Shown: positions 34,855 through 43,978 of the stretch, one piece after another
Position numbering within the stretch: position 1 is the first letter of the stretch
Layout: every line of letters begins with the position of its first letter
Source: Granulosicoccus sp045106195
Lineage (GTDB): Bacteria > Pseudomonadota > Gammaproteobacteria > Granulosicoccales > Granulosicoccaceae
Direction: 5' to 3'
Assembly: GCA_045106195.1 (NCBI GenBank)
Contig: JBGCEH010000026.1
Span: 1-64,000, forward strand
DNA length: 64,000 bases
Translations under genes and position numbers: made by a program
Notes under the pieces: model-generated
Databases searched by the model: none
What the model was told of the DNA's origin: nothing
The model's input: only the letters and a program-made list of their open reading frames with translations

Positions 34855-35370
34855 ATGAAATGGGTAATTGCTTTACTTGTCGTTGGCGTGTTGGGCTGGT
34901 TTGGTGTGCAATATATGAACAATAATGCCGAATTGGACGCACAGAATCTGGCAGCAGAGGCAACCAAAAAGGCCGAAGAAGCTGCTGAGTCTGCCAAAGC
35001 CAGTGCTGCAGATGCACTTGCCAAGGCTCAGGAGTCCATGCCTGCAGGTGTCGATCTGGCCAAGATCAACGAAGACCTAAGCGGTGTATTCTCTTCGGCT
35101 GGAGATGCCTTTAGTGGAATAACTGATGTTGAATCAGCCAAAGCCGCCTTGCCTTCACTTGAAGATGCCAGTGGCAAGCTGAGTAGCCTCAACGATTTGA
35201 TTGGTCGCCTACCCGATGTAGCGAAGACGCCTATCGCAGGTATCATCAGCGGCGGAATAGCAACACTGCAGCCCATCATTGAAAAAGCGAGTGCACTACC
35301 CGGTGTTGGCCCGCTCATCGACCCTATCGTTACGCCCATGATGGAGATGCTGGAAGGACTGGCTGGTTAA
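34855..35370 (+). CDS. Small membrane-anchored coiled-coil protein, unknown function
   Basis: 171 residues from ATG 34855, preceded by TTGGAGC. Residues 3-20 form a hydrophobic helix or signal anchor (VIALLVVGVLGWFGV); residues about 28-60 are an Ala/Lys/Glu-rich heptad region (AEATKKAEEAAESAKASAAD); the remainder is amphipathic with Ser/Gly/Pro turns. No known domain is recognised. The shape suggests a periplasmic helical protein tethered to the inner membrane. It is monocistronic between the chemosensory genes and the amino-sugar genes. A longer frame starting at 34699 lacks a start signal and is rejected. Confidence 0.65.
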   Translation: MKWVIALLVVGVLGWFGVQYMNNNAELDAQNLAAEATKKAEEAAESAKASAADALAKAQESMPAGVDLAKINEDLSGVFSSAGDAFSGITDVESAKAALPSLEDASGKLSSLNDLIGRLPDVAKTPIAGIISGGIATLQPIIEKASALPGVGPLIDPIVTPMMEMLEGLAG

Positions 35371-35511
35371 CCACTCATCAGAAAAGTCTCTGGATTACCC
35401 GGGTCATGGCGCCGCGCCATGACCCTGTTTAACCAAACGTCAGTAACCACCCTGCAAGCGCAAATACAATCAGCTCGAATGATACTGACTTAAGTCCAAT
35501 CACCATAATGC

Positions 35512-35578
35512 GTCACCCCTGCAAAGACGGGGATCCACGGGCTGTGGCAAACCGGATTTCCGCCCTCACTGGAATGAC
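35512..35578. repeat. Pair of degenerate REP-like palindromes (BIME-like)
   Basis: GTCACCCC...GGGGATCCA (35512-35537) is followed about 15 bp later by GGATTTCC...GGAATGAC (35554-35578), the same core in the opposite orientation, and then a half-unit GTCATTCC near 35603. Paired units in opposite orientation recall BIMEs. They lie in the gap between the coiled-coil gene and murQ, where both converge. Confidence 0.55.
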
Positions 35579-35612
35579 GACAGTGTTTACCACTAAATCA
35601 GTGTCATTCCAA

Positions 35613-36527
35613 TCAGCCTTCATTCTCCAACGACTTCAACGCAGCACGCAATGAGCCTTTGTGTTGCGCCAGACGCTTGCGACCAACGGCCTGGCTATCA
35701 CCTCGGGCTACCAGTGCGGCCAGCTTTACCCAACCCGAGGCCTGGGCCAGGCAATCGCTGGCTTGCTGGTCATCGATGTCAGGAAGCACACCCTGAAGCA
35801 GGCGTATACGCCGCTCGTCGAGCTTGACGTTGACAGCCCCCATATCCACCATGAGATTCCCGTAGGTACGATTCATACGGATCATCAGTGTGGTGCTGAA
35901 CACGTTGAGTGCAATTTTCTGTGCGGTACCTGCAGCCATTCGCGTAGAGCCTGCCAGCACCTCAGATCCAGTATCCAGAAAAACAGGGTACATAGCCGTG
36001 GTTAGCAGAGGTGTTCCCGCGTTGTTGGCAACACCAATGCACAAGGCTCCTCTTTGCGCTGATACCTCTAACCATTGACAAGTCCAGGGAGATTTTCCAC
36101 TTGCAGCGACACAGACAACCACATCCTGTTCACTGATTGAATAGGCTTCCACCTGCTCGGCAGCCGCTTCGGCATCATCTTCAATACCCTCAATACTGCT
36201 CACCAACGCTTTGTCTCCCCCCGCCATGACACATAGCAGCCTGTCATCAGGCCAGCTGAATGTCGGCCATAACTCTGCGCCATCCTGTACCGCTATGCGC
36301 CCCGATGCCCCTGCTCCGACCAGCACCAGACGTCCACTGGACTCTTCCAACCGCTCGGCTGCCGCCACTACCGCTTCATCGAGTTGAGCTCCAGCTTGGC
36401 GAACCGCATCAACCGCTTGCTGTTGACTGTTCAGCAATATAGAGATGATGTCACCGTTGGTTCTCAAATCCAGATCCAGTAGTGACTGGTCGATAGTTTC
36501 TGTGGGCACAAGCAATGATGATGGCAT
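35613..36527 (-). CDS. murQ: N-acetylmuramic acid 6-phosphate etherase
   Basis: Removes D-lactate from MurNAc-6-phosphate to give GlcNAc-6-phosphate, a step of peptidoglycan recycling. 304 residues with a SIS-type sugar-phosphate isomerase fold: VGAGASGRIAVQDGAEL, VVVCVAASGKSPWT, and the family signature GSEVLAGSTRMAAGTAQKIA with the downstream NRTYGNLMVDM. Its ATG overlaps the nagA stop by one base (TGATG), so it is the last gene of kinase-nagA-murQ and its GlcNAc-6-P product feeds NagA directly. Confidence 0.95.
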   Translation of the reverse strand: MPSSLLVPTETIDQSLLDLDLRTNGDIISILLNSQQQAVDAVRQAGAQLDEAVVAAAERLEESSGRLVLVGAGASGRIAVQDGAELWPTFSWPDDRLLCVMAGGDKALVSSIEGIEDDAEAAAEQVEAYSISEQDVVVCVAASGKSPWTCQWLEVSAQRGALCIGVANNAGTPLLTTAMYPVFLDTGSEVLAGSTRMAAGTAQKIALNVFSTTLMIRMNRTYGNLMVDMGAVNVKLDERRIRLLQGVLPDIDDQQASDCLAQASGWVKLAALVARGDSQAVGRKRLAQHKGSLRAALKSLENEG

Positions 36528-37624
36528 CAGTTATCCGCTCCGATTAAATGACGTTGACCCTTCAACCATAGGGCAACAACGTTGTCGCCGTGCAGTTCAA
36601 GCCAATTGGCGATAGCGCCTTGGGTGATGGTGCCCAGTGTCTTGTTACCTATCCACTGTGAGGGATAGACACTCGACAGGCGACTGATCTGCAACCAGCT
36701 CAAGCCCCAGCTCGCCATAACATTCAATGATGCCAGTTGCGTTAAACAAGACCCGGCCAGGGTGCCATCGGGAAGTAACACCGTGTGGCCTTTTTTCTCA
36801 ATACTCAGTGAACCCAGCTTGTAACGCCCATCAGGCATACCTGCGGCCGCGGTGGCATCTGTGACACTGTATAGACGGGGAATCGCACGATGCGCCATGT
36901 CGAACGCCACCTGATCAACATGTATGCCGTCGGTGATGATTTCGGCATAGTCGCTATAGGCCAATGCGGCGGCGGCGGCTCCGCCTTCTCGATGCGAAAC
37001 ACCACTCATTGCGTTATAGAGATGGGTAACCCCCACCCCTGAATTAATCGCTTGCAACGCTTGCGACCAACTACACAGCGTATGTCCCAGTTGTGCCTTG
37101 ACGCCATACTGCAGACACAACGCCGGCACCACATTATCCGGATCCAGCTCGGGCGCGTAGGTGATTACCTTCACAACACCTGTTGATAGCCAGGCCTCAA
37201 GCCTCATGACGTCGATCGGTACGGCATAGGGAGGCTGTGCCCCGAGCTTGCCAGGGTTGATAAAGGGCCCTTCAAGATGGGCACCGAGTAAAATTGCACC
37301 TTCGTTGGGTGGGTGACTCATAACATTGTCGACATCTGTAAGAAACCTGTCGATGTCTTCCAGAGGTGCTGTCACCGATGTCGCCAGCAGAGCGCCGGTG
37401 CCGGCTTTGGCATGAGCAACGAGAACACGCTCTATCGCATCACTGCCTTGCATGACATCGGCACCGCCGCCGCCGTGCACATGCAGATCAACAGGCGCTG
37501 GGATGAAGCGTGGCTCATTGGCATCGAGCTTCACCGGCTCCAATGCGTGAATAGTAGCGCCATGGGTACAGCGCAAGGGCGCCCATTGTTCTCCTGTCAG
37601 CCACAGACCTGAGGTTTTTCGCAT
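36527..37624 (-). CDS. nagA: N-acetylglucosamine-6-phosphate deacetylase
   Basis: Metal-dependent amidohydrolase: GlcNAc-6-P to GlcN-6-P plus acetate. 365 residues from ATG 37624, two bases past the kinase stop (TGATATG); an upstream ATG at 37651 lies inside the kinase gene and is disfavoured. Motifs: APVDLHVHGGGGADVMQG, metal Glu in LGAHLEGPFINPGKLGAQP, His in LGHTLCSW and THLYNAMS, and the catalytic Asp in VTDATAAAGMPDG. A deaminase (nagB) is not in the window. Confidence 0.94.
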   Translation of the reverse strand: MRKTSGLWLTGEQWAPLRCTHGATIHALEPVKLDANEPRFIPAPVDLHVHGGGGADVMQGSDAIERVLVAHAKAGTGALLATSVTAPLEDIDRFLTDVDNVMSHPPNEGAILLGAHLEGPFINPGKLGAQPPYAVPIDVMRLEAWLSTGVVKVITYAPELDPDNVVPALCLQYGVKAQLGHTLCSWSQALQAINSGVGVTHLYNAMSGVSHREGGAAAAALAYSDYAEIITDGIHVDQVAFDMAHRAIPRLYSVTDATAAAGMPDGRYKLGSLSIEKKGHTVLLPDGTLAGSCLTQLASLNVMASWGLSWLQISRLSSVYPSQWIGNKTLGTITQGAIANWLELHGDNVVALWLKGQRHLIGADN

Positions 37625-37626
37625 AT

Positions 37627-38481
37627 TCACGTAGCTACTGCCAGATGCCATAATCCGCGCAAGGCATCGCCACGGCTGCGGTGGTGGCGTTCACCCAGCT
37701 CACGCAACAATAGCGGGGACAACTGCTCTCCGACACCACCCACTACAAAGACCGGCAGATCCGCTGGAGCCATCCTGACAAGCTGCAAGCAATGCCCGGC
37801 CGCCTCATCCATCAGGGTCAGAGCTCCGGGATCACTCAGGGTGGACGCTTCGAACACAATGGGTGCGAGCTGGGCCATGACGCTGGATCGGGTTTGCGTG
37901 GTCCACAGCTGTATCTCCGACACCGAGGTGCCAATTCGTTTCTCGATCAGTTCCATCATCACCGACGGACTCCGGTTACCATCAAGATGCGCTATGTACG
38001 TCTGCAGCAGACGCATACCGAGCCAAGCCCCTGACCCCTGATCACCGACCGGAAAACCCCACCCGCCGGCCATCCCTTTTTTGCCACCACGATCCAGCCA
38101 ATGCATGACACTGCCCGTGCCCACGGCCAGGCATATGCCGGGCTGTCCCTCGCTGGCACCGATAAGCTGAGCATAGCCATCAGTGTGAAGCACAGCTTTT
38201 ACCCCATCTGGGAGTAACTTCAGAAACTCATGACGTTTTTTCTGCTGAAGTGAGCCGGCCAGCCCCATACTCAATATGGATGGTTGCCATCTCGGCCCGT
38301 GACCCAGCTGGCGCCGCAGGATCGCCAGACCGTGATCAATATGCCGCCACGCAGCGCTGACACCCAGAGTAAGACTGGCGTGCTCCTCCACAACAACCCG
38401 CCCTAGCAATTTGCCTTGCTGTGAGAAAGCTGCCAGTCTGCATCGGGTACCACCACCGTCTACTGTCACGATAAGAGTCAT
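37627..38481 (-). CDS. BadF/BadG-type N-acetylglucosamine (or glucosamine) kinase
   Basis: 284 residues of the ASKHA superfamily. Phosphate 1 VTVDGGGTRCRLAAF at the N-terminus, the adenosine region LAVGTGSVMHWLDRGG and VGDQGSGAWLGMRLLQ in the middle, and VFVVGGVGEQLSPLL near the C-terminus match the BadF/GspK/NagK group that phosphorylates GlcNAc or GlcN at O6. Adjacent nagA and murQ favour GlcNAc and possibly MurNAc as the substrate. First gene of the leftward kinase-nagA-murQ block, divergent from the sugar ABC transporter over 121 bp. Confidence 0.88.
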   Translation of the reverse strand: MTLIVTVDGGGTRCRLAAFSQQGKLLGRVVVEEHASLTLGVSAAWRHIDHGLAILRRQLGHGPRWQPSILSMGLAGSLQQKKRHEFLKLLPDGVKAVLHTDGYAQLIGASEGQPGICLAVGTGSVMHWLDRGGKKGMAGGWGFPVGDQGSGAWLGMRLLQTYIAHLDGNRSPSVMMELIEKRIGTSVSEIQLWTTQTRSSVMAQLAPIVFEASTLSDPGALTLMDEAAGHCLQLVRMAPADLPVFVVGGVGEQLSPLLLRELGERHHRSRGDALRGLWHLAVAT

Positions 38482-38602
38482 AGGAGAGAGATTTCAGGCA
38501 ATCAATCTGTTTTTTGTTTTACGTACGAGCGCATTAGCGATAACATCAGACGACATCAATATCAACACTACGACAACGTAACATTAATAAGGAGAAGGAA
38601 GT
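38482..38602. promoter_or_regulatory. Divergent promoter region of amino-sugar genes and ABC transporter
   Basis: 121 bp between two divergent operons of one likely pathway. AAGGAG stands seven to eight bases before the binding protein ATG. No confident -35/-10 or operator palindrome was recognised. A shared regulator is plausible but no RpiR, ROK or LacI gene is encoded nearby. Confidence 0.4.
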
Positions 38603-39850
38603 ATGCGTGTAAATGCGATAAAAACAGTCACATTAGCCGTAGGTCTGAGCTTGTCGGGCGTGGCACTGGCCGAGAAGACGATCATCACCATCGAAAGCTG
38701 GCGAGCCGAAGATCAGGCCATCTGGGACGAGAAAATCATTCCGGTATTCGAAGCCGCCTATCCGGATATCGATGTGCAGTTCAAACCGACCACCGCTACC
38801 GAGTACAACGCGGCATTAAACGCCCGTCTGGCAGGTGGTACAGCCGGCGATATCATTACCTGTCGCCCTTTCGATAACGCACTGGCGATGTACGATGCTG
38901 GCAATCTGGCCGACATCAAGGATTTGCCAGGACTTGAGAACTTCTCTGATGTTGCCAAAGGTGCCTGGTCGACTGATGCTGGTGACGCAACATTCTGTGT
39001 TCCCATGGCGTCCGTAATACATGGTTTCATGTACAACAAGGATGCATTCGCCGAGCTGGGTCTGTCCGTACCGACCACCGAAGCAGAATTTTATGCAACC
39101 CTCGACGCCATCAATGAAGAAGGCAGCTACATACCCATGGCTATGGGCACCAAGGACCAATGGGAAGCTGCAACAATGGGCTACACCAACGTAGGGCCGG
39201 CATACTGGGGCGGTGAAAAAGGTCGGCTGGGCCTGATCAGTGGAGATGCCAGTTTTACTGACGAGCCCTACGTTGAAGTATTCCGTCAAATGCAGAAGTG
39301 GACTCCGTATCTGGGTAACGGCTATCAGGCACAGGGCTACACAGACAGTCAGAATCTGTTCACGCTGGGTCGTGCTGCCATCTATCCCACAGGCTCCTGG
39401 GAGATCACAGGATTCATGGAAAATGCTGACTTCGAGCTAGGGGCGTTTCCACCACCTAAAAGTGCCGATGGCACCTGCTATATCAGTGACCATACCGATA
39501 TGGGTATCGGCATGAATGCAGCAACCGAAAACAAGGATGCGGCAACGACATTTCTTGAATGGACGACCTCTGCTGACTTTGCCGGTTTACTGACCAACGC
39601 AGCACCGGGCTTTTTCTCACTGGCCAATCACGAGTTGGACGTTGAAAACTCCCTGGCCAGAGAATTCATTGCCATGCGTGGCACGTGTGAACCAACGATT
39701 CGTGTTGCTCACCAGATTCTGTCTCGAGGCGAACCTGCGCTGGGAAATCAGCTATGGACACTTACGTCCAATGTCATCAATGGCACCATGTCTCCAGAAG
39801 ATGCAGCCGCCGAAGCTCAGGCCAATCTGGATAGCTGGTACAAGCCCTGA
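38603..39850 (+). CDS. Sugar ABC transporter substrate-binding protein
   Basis: 415 residues with a Sec signal peptide ending GVALAEK (cleavage near residue 23-24). The mature part is a family 1 (MalE/UgpB-like) binding protein: TIESWRAEDQAIWDEKIIPVFEAAYPDIDV, YNAALNARLAGGTAGDII, FMYNKDAFAELGL, WEAATMGYTNVG and TGSWEITGFME are typical. Ligand not known, but divergence from the murQ-nagA-kinase genes suggests an amino sugar or chito-oligosaccharide. First of four co-directional transporter genes. Confidence 0.92.
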   Translation: MRVNAIKTVTLAVGLSLSGVALAEKTIITIESWRAEDQAIWDEKIIPVFEAAYPDIDVQFKPTTATEYNAALNARLAGGTAGDIITCRPFDNALAMYDAGNLADIKDLPGLENFSDVAKGAWSTDAGDATFCVPMASVIHGFMYNKDAFAELGLSVPTTEAEFYATLDAINEEGSYIPMAMGTKDQWEAATMGYTNVGPAYWGGEKGRLGLISGDASFTDEPYVEVFRQMQKWTPYLGNGYQAQGYTDSQNLFTLGRAAIYPTGSWEITGFMENADFELGAFPPPKSADGTCYISDHTDMGIGMNAATENKDAATTFLEWTTSADFAGLLTNAAPGFFSLANHELDVENSLAREFIAMRGTCEPTIRVAHQILSRGEPALGNQLWTLTSNVINGTMSPEDAAAEAQANLDSWYKP

Positions 39851-39861
39851 TACGGGCATGA

Positions 39862-39895
39862 ACAACGGGCACCCCGTCAAGGTTGTGCCCGTTGT
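39862..39895 (+). terminator. Intercistronic stem-loop after the binding protein gene
   Basis: ACAACGGGCAC (39862-39872) and GTGCCCGTTGT (39885-39895) form a perfect 11-bp stem with a 12-base loop. No T-run follows, so it is more likely an RNA-stabilising or partial-termination element, as between malE and malF, than a full terminator. It would raise binding protein levels over the permeases. Confidence 0.65.
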
Positions 39896-39915
39896 CTGAC
39901 CCCTCGGACGCTGGC

Positions 39916-40857
39916 ATGGAAAAGACGCTAACGCCGTCAGTTCTGCGCACGCCACGTCGCTGGTACATTCTTGTATTTCTGGCGCCGGCGACGCTTATCT
40001 ATACAGTCTTTGCCATCTATCCCATCATAGAATCATTGCGTTTGTCGCTCTATGTCAGTGATGCAAGCAGTACCACATTTGTCGGACTGACCAACTACAC
40101 AAGACTCATTGGCGAACCCTACTGGGCCGACCAGTTCTGGAATGCATTCAAGAACAATTTACTGTTGTTCTTCATGCACATGCTTATCCAGAACCCCATT
40201 GCTCTGGCACTGGCAGCGTTACTGAGCATCCCTACATTGAAAGGCGCTGCAACCTACCGGACGATATTCTTTCTGCCCACCTTGTTGTCGGTGGTTGTGG
40301 TGGGATTCATCTGGCAGCTCATTCTTTCCCCCTTGTGGGGAATAACACCAGACTTCATGAAATTACTGGGGATTGGCGACTATTTCAGGCCATGGCTGGG
40401 CCTGGAAGGCAGCGCACTTGTCACCGTCACCCTGATCTCTATCTGGCAGTATGTGGGCATACCCCTCATGCTCTTCTACGCCGCATTGCTCAATGTACCT
40501 GAGGAGACGATTGAAGCTGCACGCATAGACGGGCTTAACGGTTGGTGGGTCTTTTGGAAAGTTAAACTGCCATTGATTCTTCCCACGCTCGGACTCGTCG
40601 GCATACTGACGTACATTGGAAATTTCACGGCAAGTTTCGATCTCATCTACTCGATACAGGGTGGGCTTGCAGGCCCTGACTATTCCACGGATGTCATGGG
40701 GACGTTCCTGTTTCGTACTTTTTTCGGATTCCAGGCGCAACTCGGAGATCAGAACATGGGCGCAACAGTGGCCTCGGCCTTGCTGTTCATTATCCTGATT
40801 GGTGTCAGCATCTACCTGTTTGGCGTGCAGCGCAAACTACAGCGATACGATCACTGA
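39916..40857 (+). CDS. Sugar ABC transporter permease, MalF-like
   Basis: 313 residues from ATG 39916 (TTG 39883, inside the stem-loop, is rejected). Six transmembrane helices; the N-terminal stretch WYILVFLAPATLIYTVFAIYP is typical of CUT1 MalF/UgpA permeases. The EAA loop is EETIEAARIDGLNGWWVFWKVKLP, contacting the ATPase. Overlaps the next permease by one base (TGATG). Confidence 0.92.
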   Translation: MEKTLTPSVLRTPRRWYILVFLAPATLIYTVFAIYPIIESLRLSLYVSDASSTTFVGLTNYTRLIGEPYWADQFWNAFKNNLLLFFMHMLIQNPIALALAALLSIPTLKGAATYRTIFFLPTLLSVVVVGFIWQLILSPLWGITPDFMKLLGIGDYFRPWLGLEGSALVTVTLISIWQYVGIPLMLFYAALLNVPEETIEAARIDGLNGWWVFWKVKLPLILPTLGLVGILTYIGNFTASFDLIYSIQGGLAGPDYSTDVMGTFLFRTFFGFQAQLGDQNMGATVASALLFIILIGVSIYLFGVQRKLQRYDH

Positions 40858-41693
40858 TGCGGGCGCAACAAGCACTCACCAGTACGGCTATCCATGGCGT
40901 CCTCATAAGCTGGACCCTGCTGGCCTTGTTTCCCCTGGGGTTGATCATCATCAACAGCCTGAAAAGCCGCAAGGCCATATTTGGTGATCCCACAGGATTG
41001 CCCGTCGGCGACGCGCTATCGTTCAAAGGCTATGAGAGCGTCATCAACAACAGTGATTTTCCGATGTTCTTCGGTAACAGCCTCATTGTGACGTGCGTGT
41101 CCCTGTTCCTGATTCTCCTGTTAGGCGCAATGGCTGCACACGCATTGTCCGAGTACAGATTCAAAGGCAATACCTTGATCGGCCTATACCTGATACTGGG
41201 TATCATGGTGCCGATTCGCCTAGGTACGGTGGCACTGCTTAACCTTATCGTAAGTCTGGGCCTGACCAATACACTCACTGCATTGATTCTTGTCTACGTG
41301 GCGCAAGGCTTGCCGATTGCCATATTTATATTTACTGAATTCCTTCGCTCCGTATCGCGCGAAATCAAGGATAGTGCCCGTATCGATGGATTATCCGAAT
41401 ATCGAATTTTCTTTGAAGTTGTCATCCCTCTTGTCAGGCCTGTGATTGCCACTGTAGCTGTTTTTTCCATGATTCCCATCTGGAATGACCTATGGTTCCC
41501 GCTCATTCTGTCACCAGGCGAGGAGACGCGCACCGTCACACTGGGTGTTCAACAGTTTATTGGTCAATACACGGTTAAATGGGGATCTGTACTGGCTGCG
41601 CTGTCAGTTGCGATTCTTCCGGTGTTGGTCATGTACATCTTATTTTCAAGGCAATTGATCCGTGGCATCACCGCTGGCGCTGTCAAGGGATAG
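40857..41693 (+). CDS. Sugar ABC transporter permease, MalG-like
   Basis: 278 residues with six transmembrane helices. The N-terminus ISWTLLALFPLGLIIINSLK and the EAA loop REIKDSARIDGLSEYRIFFEVVIPL match CUT1 MalG/UgpE permeases. Translation is coupled to the upstream permease by the TGATG overlap. Followed by the ATPase gene after 39 bases. Confidence 0.93.
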   Translation: MRAQQALTSTAIHGVLISWTLLALFPLGLIIINSLKSRKAIFGDPTGLPVGDALSFKGYESVINNSDFPMFFGNSLIVTCVSLFLILLLGAMAAHALSEYRFKGNTLIGLYLILGIMVPIRLGTVALLNLIVSLGLTNTLTALILVYVAQGLPIAIFIFTEFLRSVSREIKDSARIDGLSEYRIFFEVVIPLVRPVIATVAVFSMIPIWNDLWFPLILSPGEETRTVTLGVQQFIGQYTVKWGSVLAALSVAILPVLVMYILFSRQLIRGITAGAVKG

Positions 41694-41732
41694 AACAATC
41701 ATCATGCCTCAGTACGGACTATGTAAAAACCT

Positions 41733-42776
41733 ATGGCTACCCTAGAGCTTGTCAACGTCAATAAGTCCTTTGGCAGCACCGAAGTCATCAAGGACATGAA
41801 TCTGCTGGTAAATGATGGCGAATTGGTCGTTTTCGTCGGGCCCAGTGGTTGTGGCAAGTCCACGATGTTGCGCATGATCGCAGGTCTTGAAACCTTGAGT
41901 AGCGGCAGTATAGCTATCGGTGGCAAACGCATTGATCACCAGCCTCCCGCCAATCGGGGTATTGCCATGGTGTTTCAATCTTACGCCTTGTACCCGCACA
42001 AGGACGTTCGCGGTAATCTGGGTTTTGCGCTGCGGCACGCCAAAGTTCCAAAGGCCGAAATAGAAGAGCGCGTAAACAAGGCCGCTGACATTCTTGGACT
42101 CGATGAACTGATGGATCGCAAGCCGCGTGAACTATCAGGCGGACAAAGACAACGTGTCGCGATTGGGCGTGCCATCGTACGAGAACCTGAAGTCTTTCTG
42201 TTCGATGAACCACTTTCCAACCTTGATGCAGCCCTTCGAGTCCATATGCGCGTAGAGATTCTGAAGCTGCATCAACGCCTGAGGAATACCTTGGTGTACG
42301 TAACCCATGATCAGGTCGAGGCAATGACTCTCGCTGATCGCATTGTCGTTTTTCGCGCAGGAGAGGTTGAACAGATTGGCACGCCGTTGGAGTTGTATCG
42401 AAAACCTGTCAATCGGTTCGTAGCAGGCTTTATCGGCTCTCCTGCGATGAATTTTCTGGACGCATCGTGTGATGGACAGACGGTTTCCATTGGCGAGAAA
42501 AATGTATGTCGAAGCCAGGCACCTGCTGGTCAGATTACATTGGGCGTTAGACCTGAGCACCTGAACATTGATTCTGACGGTGCCTTTGTCGGGACGGTAC
42601 AAGTGTTTGAGCATCTGGGTGGCGAGTCGTTTGTACATCTGTTAGTGGATAATGGGCAAACGCTGATCGCAAAGCTTGATGGTGAGTATCAATTCTCTAT
42701 CGGCGAGACTTGCCAACTGGGAATAGATCCGGGCAAGTGTCACGTGTTTGACAAACAAGGACGAAGAGCATCCTGA
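41733..42776 (+). CDS. Sugar ABC transporter ATPase, MalK/UgpC family
   Basis: 347 residues. Walker A GPSGCGKST, Q-loop, signature LSGGQRQRVAIGRAIVREP, Walker B VFLFDEPLSNLDA, switch His in VTHDQ, and a C-terminal regulatory/OB domain with LGVRPEHL. Typical of ATPases serving CUT1 systems. The short C-terminal domain (shorter than MalK) fits the UgpC/MsmK group. Last gene of the transporter operon. Confidence 0.94.
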   Translation: MATLELVNVNKSFGSTEVIKDMNLLVNDGELVVFVGPSGCGKSTMLRMIAGLETLSSGSIAIGGKRIDHQPPANRGIAMVFQSYALYPHKDVRGNLGFALRHAKVPKAEIEERVNKAADILGLDELMDRKPRELSGGQRQRVAIGRAIVREPEVFLFDEPLSNLDAALRVHMRVEILKLHQRLRNTLVYVTHDQVEAMTLADRIVVFRAGEVEQIGTPLELYRKPVNRFVAGFIGSPAMNFLDASCDGQTVSIGEKNVCRSQAPAGQITLGVRPEHLNIDSDGAFVGTVQVFEHLGGESFVHLLVDNGQTLIAKLDGEYQFSIGETCQLGIDPGKCHVFDKQGRRAS

Positions 42777-42857
42777 TCGTATTACCTCCGAACACCCGAT
42801 ACAGAGCACGCTTTGGCTTTATGGGTTTGTATTGACGGAAAATACCACCGGATTACG

Positions 42858-43838
42858 CTAACCTCTTACACGGTGTTTACGCACTTCTCCCGGAGACACA
42901 CCCACCTCGCGTTTGAAAGCGCGGTTAAATGCTGACTCTGATTTATAGCCAACACGTTCGGCAATCTGTGCAAGCGTATCGTTAGATTCCCGCAACTCGC
43001 GATGAGCCAACTGAATTCGCAGTGTGGTGAGATATTGCTTTACGGACTCGCCCATCATTGCCGAAAAGCGCGCGGAAAACCCTGAACGTGACATTCCAAT
43101 CTCATGCGCAAGGCTCTCTACCTGCCAGTTGCGAGCAGGCTGCCTATGCATCAATGACATTGCCTTACCGATAAAAGGATCGTTTAATGCGGCGACCCAG
43201 CCTTTCTCGTCTTCACGCAATCCTTGGATCCAGCTACGAAAAGCCTGGATGACAAGGATTTCTGCCAACCGGGTAATGATAGTTTCACTAGCGGGTAATT
43301 TTTGTTCGGCTTCTTGTGCGATAAATTGAATTGTGCTTTGTAACCAGTTGCCATCATCTATGTGGGTGCGCAAATGTAGCGTTGCAGGCAGTAACTGAAT
43401 AAGACGATTAGCCAGATAGGGGTCGAAACGGACACCATAATACGTTATCCGGGTGTGTCGTCCTCCACCTCCAAACTGCATGTTTTCGAAGCGATCACCA
43501 ACTCTCTCAACCGGAATATCCTCTAGGCGTGTCGCCTTGTCTCCGGGGTTGCCACGCAAAATATGTCGATTGCCACGCGGGATCAAAATGAGGCTGCCTT
43601 GTGGCATAAATACTGGCGCTTCGCCTTCGAGTTCAAACCAACAATGCCCGGATGTGACCAGTTCCACGTTCATTACACCGGGCAAATGCGGGATCTCGAT
43701 ACCCCACGGATCTGTAAGTTGTGCATTGCAATAAAGCACGCCGGTTAACTTCAGCAACTGCAAAACTTCACCAAACGGATCCGAGCTTGGCGGTAATACA
43801 GGATCGATATGCGGTACATCTAATTGAAATCCTGTCAT
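42858..43838 (-). CDS. AraC-family transcriptional regulator with cupin domain
   Basis: 326 residues from ATG 43838 (AGAAG upstream; the first 33 codons of the longer frame are leader). An N-terminal cupin-type ligand domain (about 20-130; VELVTSGHCWFELEGEAPVF, LILIPRGNRHILRG) and a C-terminal pair of helix-turn-helix motifs (about 225-325; VESLAHEIGMSRSGFSARFS and LAQIAERVGYKSESAFNRAF). This cupin_6 subgroup often controls oxidoreductase genes. It is divergent from the NmrA-like gene (start 43979), its likely target. Confidence 0.92.
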   Translation of the reverse strand: MTGFQLDVPHIDPVLPPSSDPFGEVLQLLKLTGVLYCNAQLTDPWGIEIPHLPGVMNVELVTSGHCWFELEGEAPVFMPQGSLILIPRGNRHILRGNPGDKATRLEDIPVERVGDRFENMQFGGGGRHTRITYYGVRFDPYLANRLIQLLPATLHLRTHIDDGNWLQSTIQFIAQEAEQKLPASETIITRLAEILVIQAFRSWIQGLREDEKGWVAALNDPFIGKAMSLMHRQPARNWQVESLAHEIGMSRSGFSARFSAMMGESVKQYLTTLRIQLAHRELRESNDTLAQIAERVGYKSESAFNRAFKREVGVSPGEVRKHRVRG

Positions 43839-43978
43839 CGCTTCTCGTGAATTTAGACGAACTGACAATAATCTTAGACATTTCGTGATTTTAACTCCAG
43901 CACATTCGCTAGAAAATAGTTCGCGTTGGCAAGTCAACCACTTGCTGATATTTCCTCAACATGAACTGGAGATTTAAA
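43839..43978. promoter_or_regulatory. Divergent promoter region, AraC regulator and NmrA-like gene
   Basis: 140 bp between two divergent starts. GGAG stands seven bases before ATG 43979. No clear direct-repeat AraC site was picked out. Confidence 0.35.
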
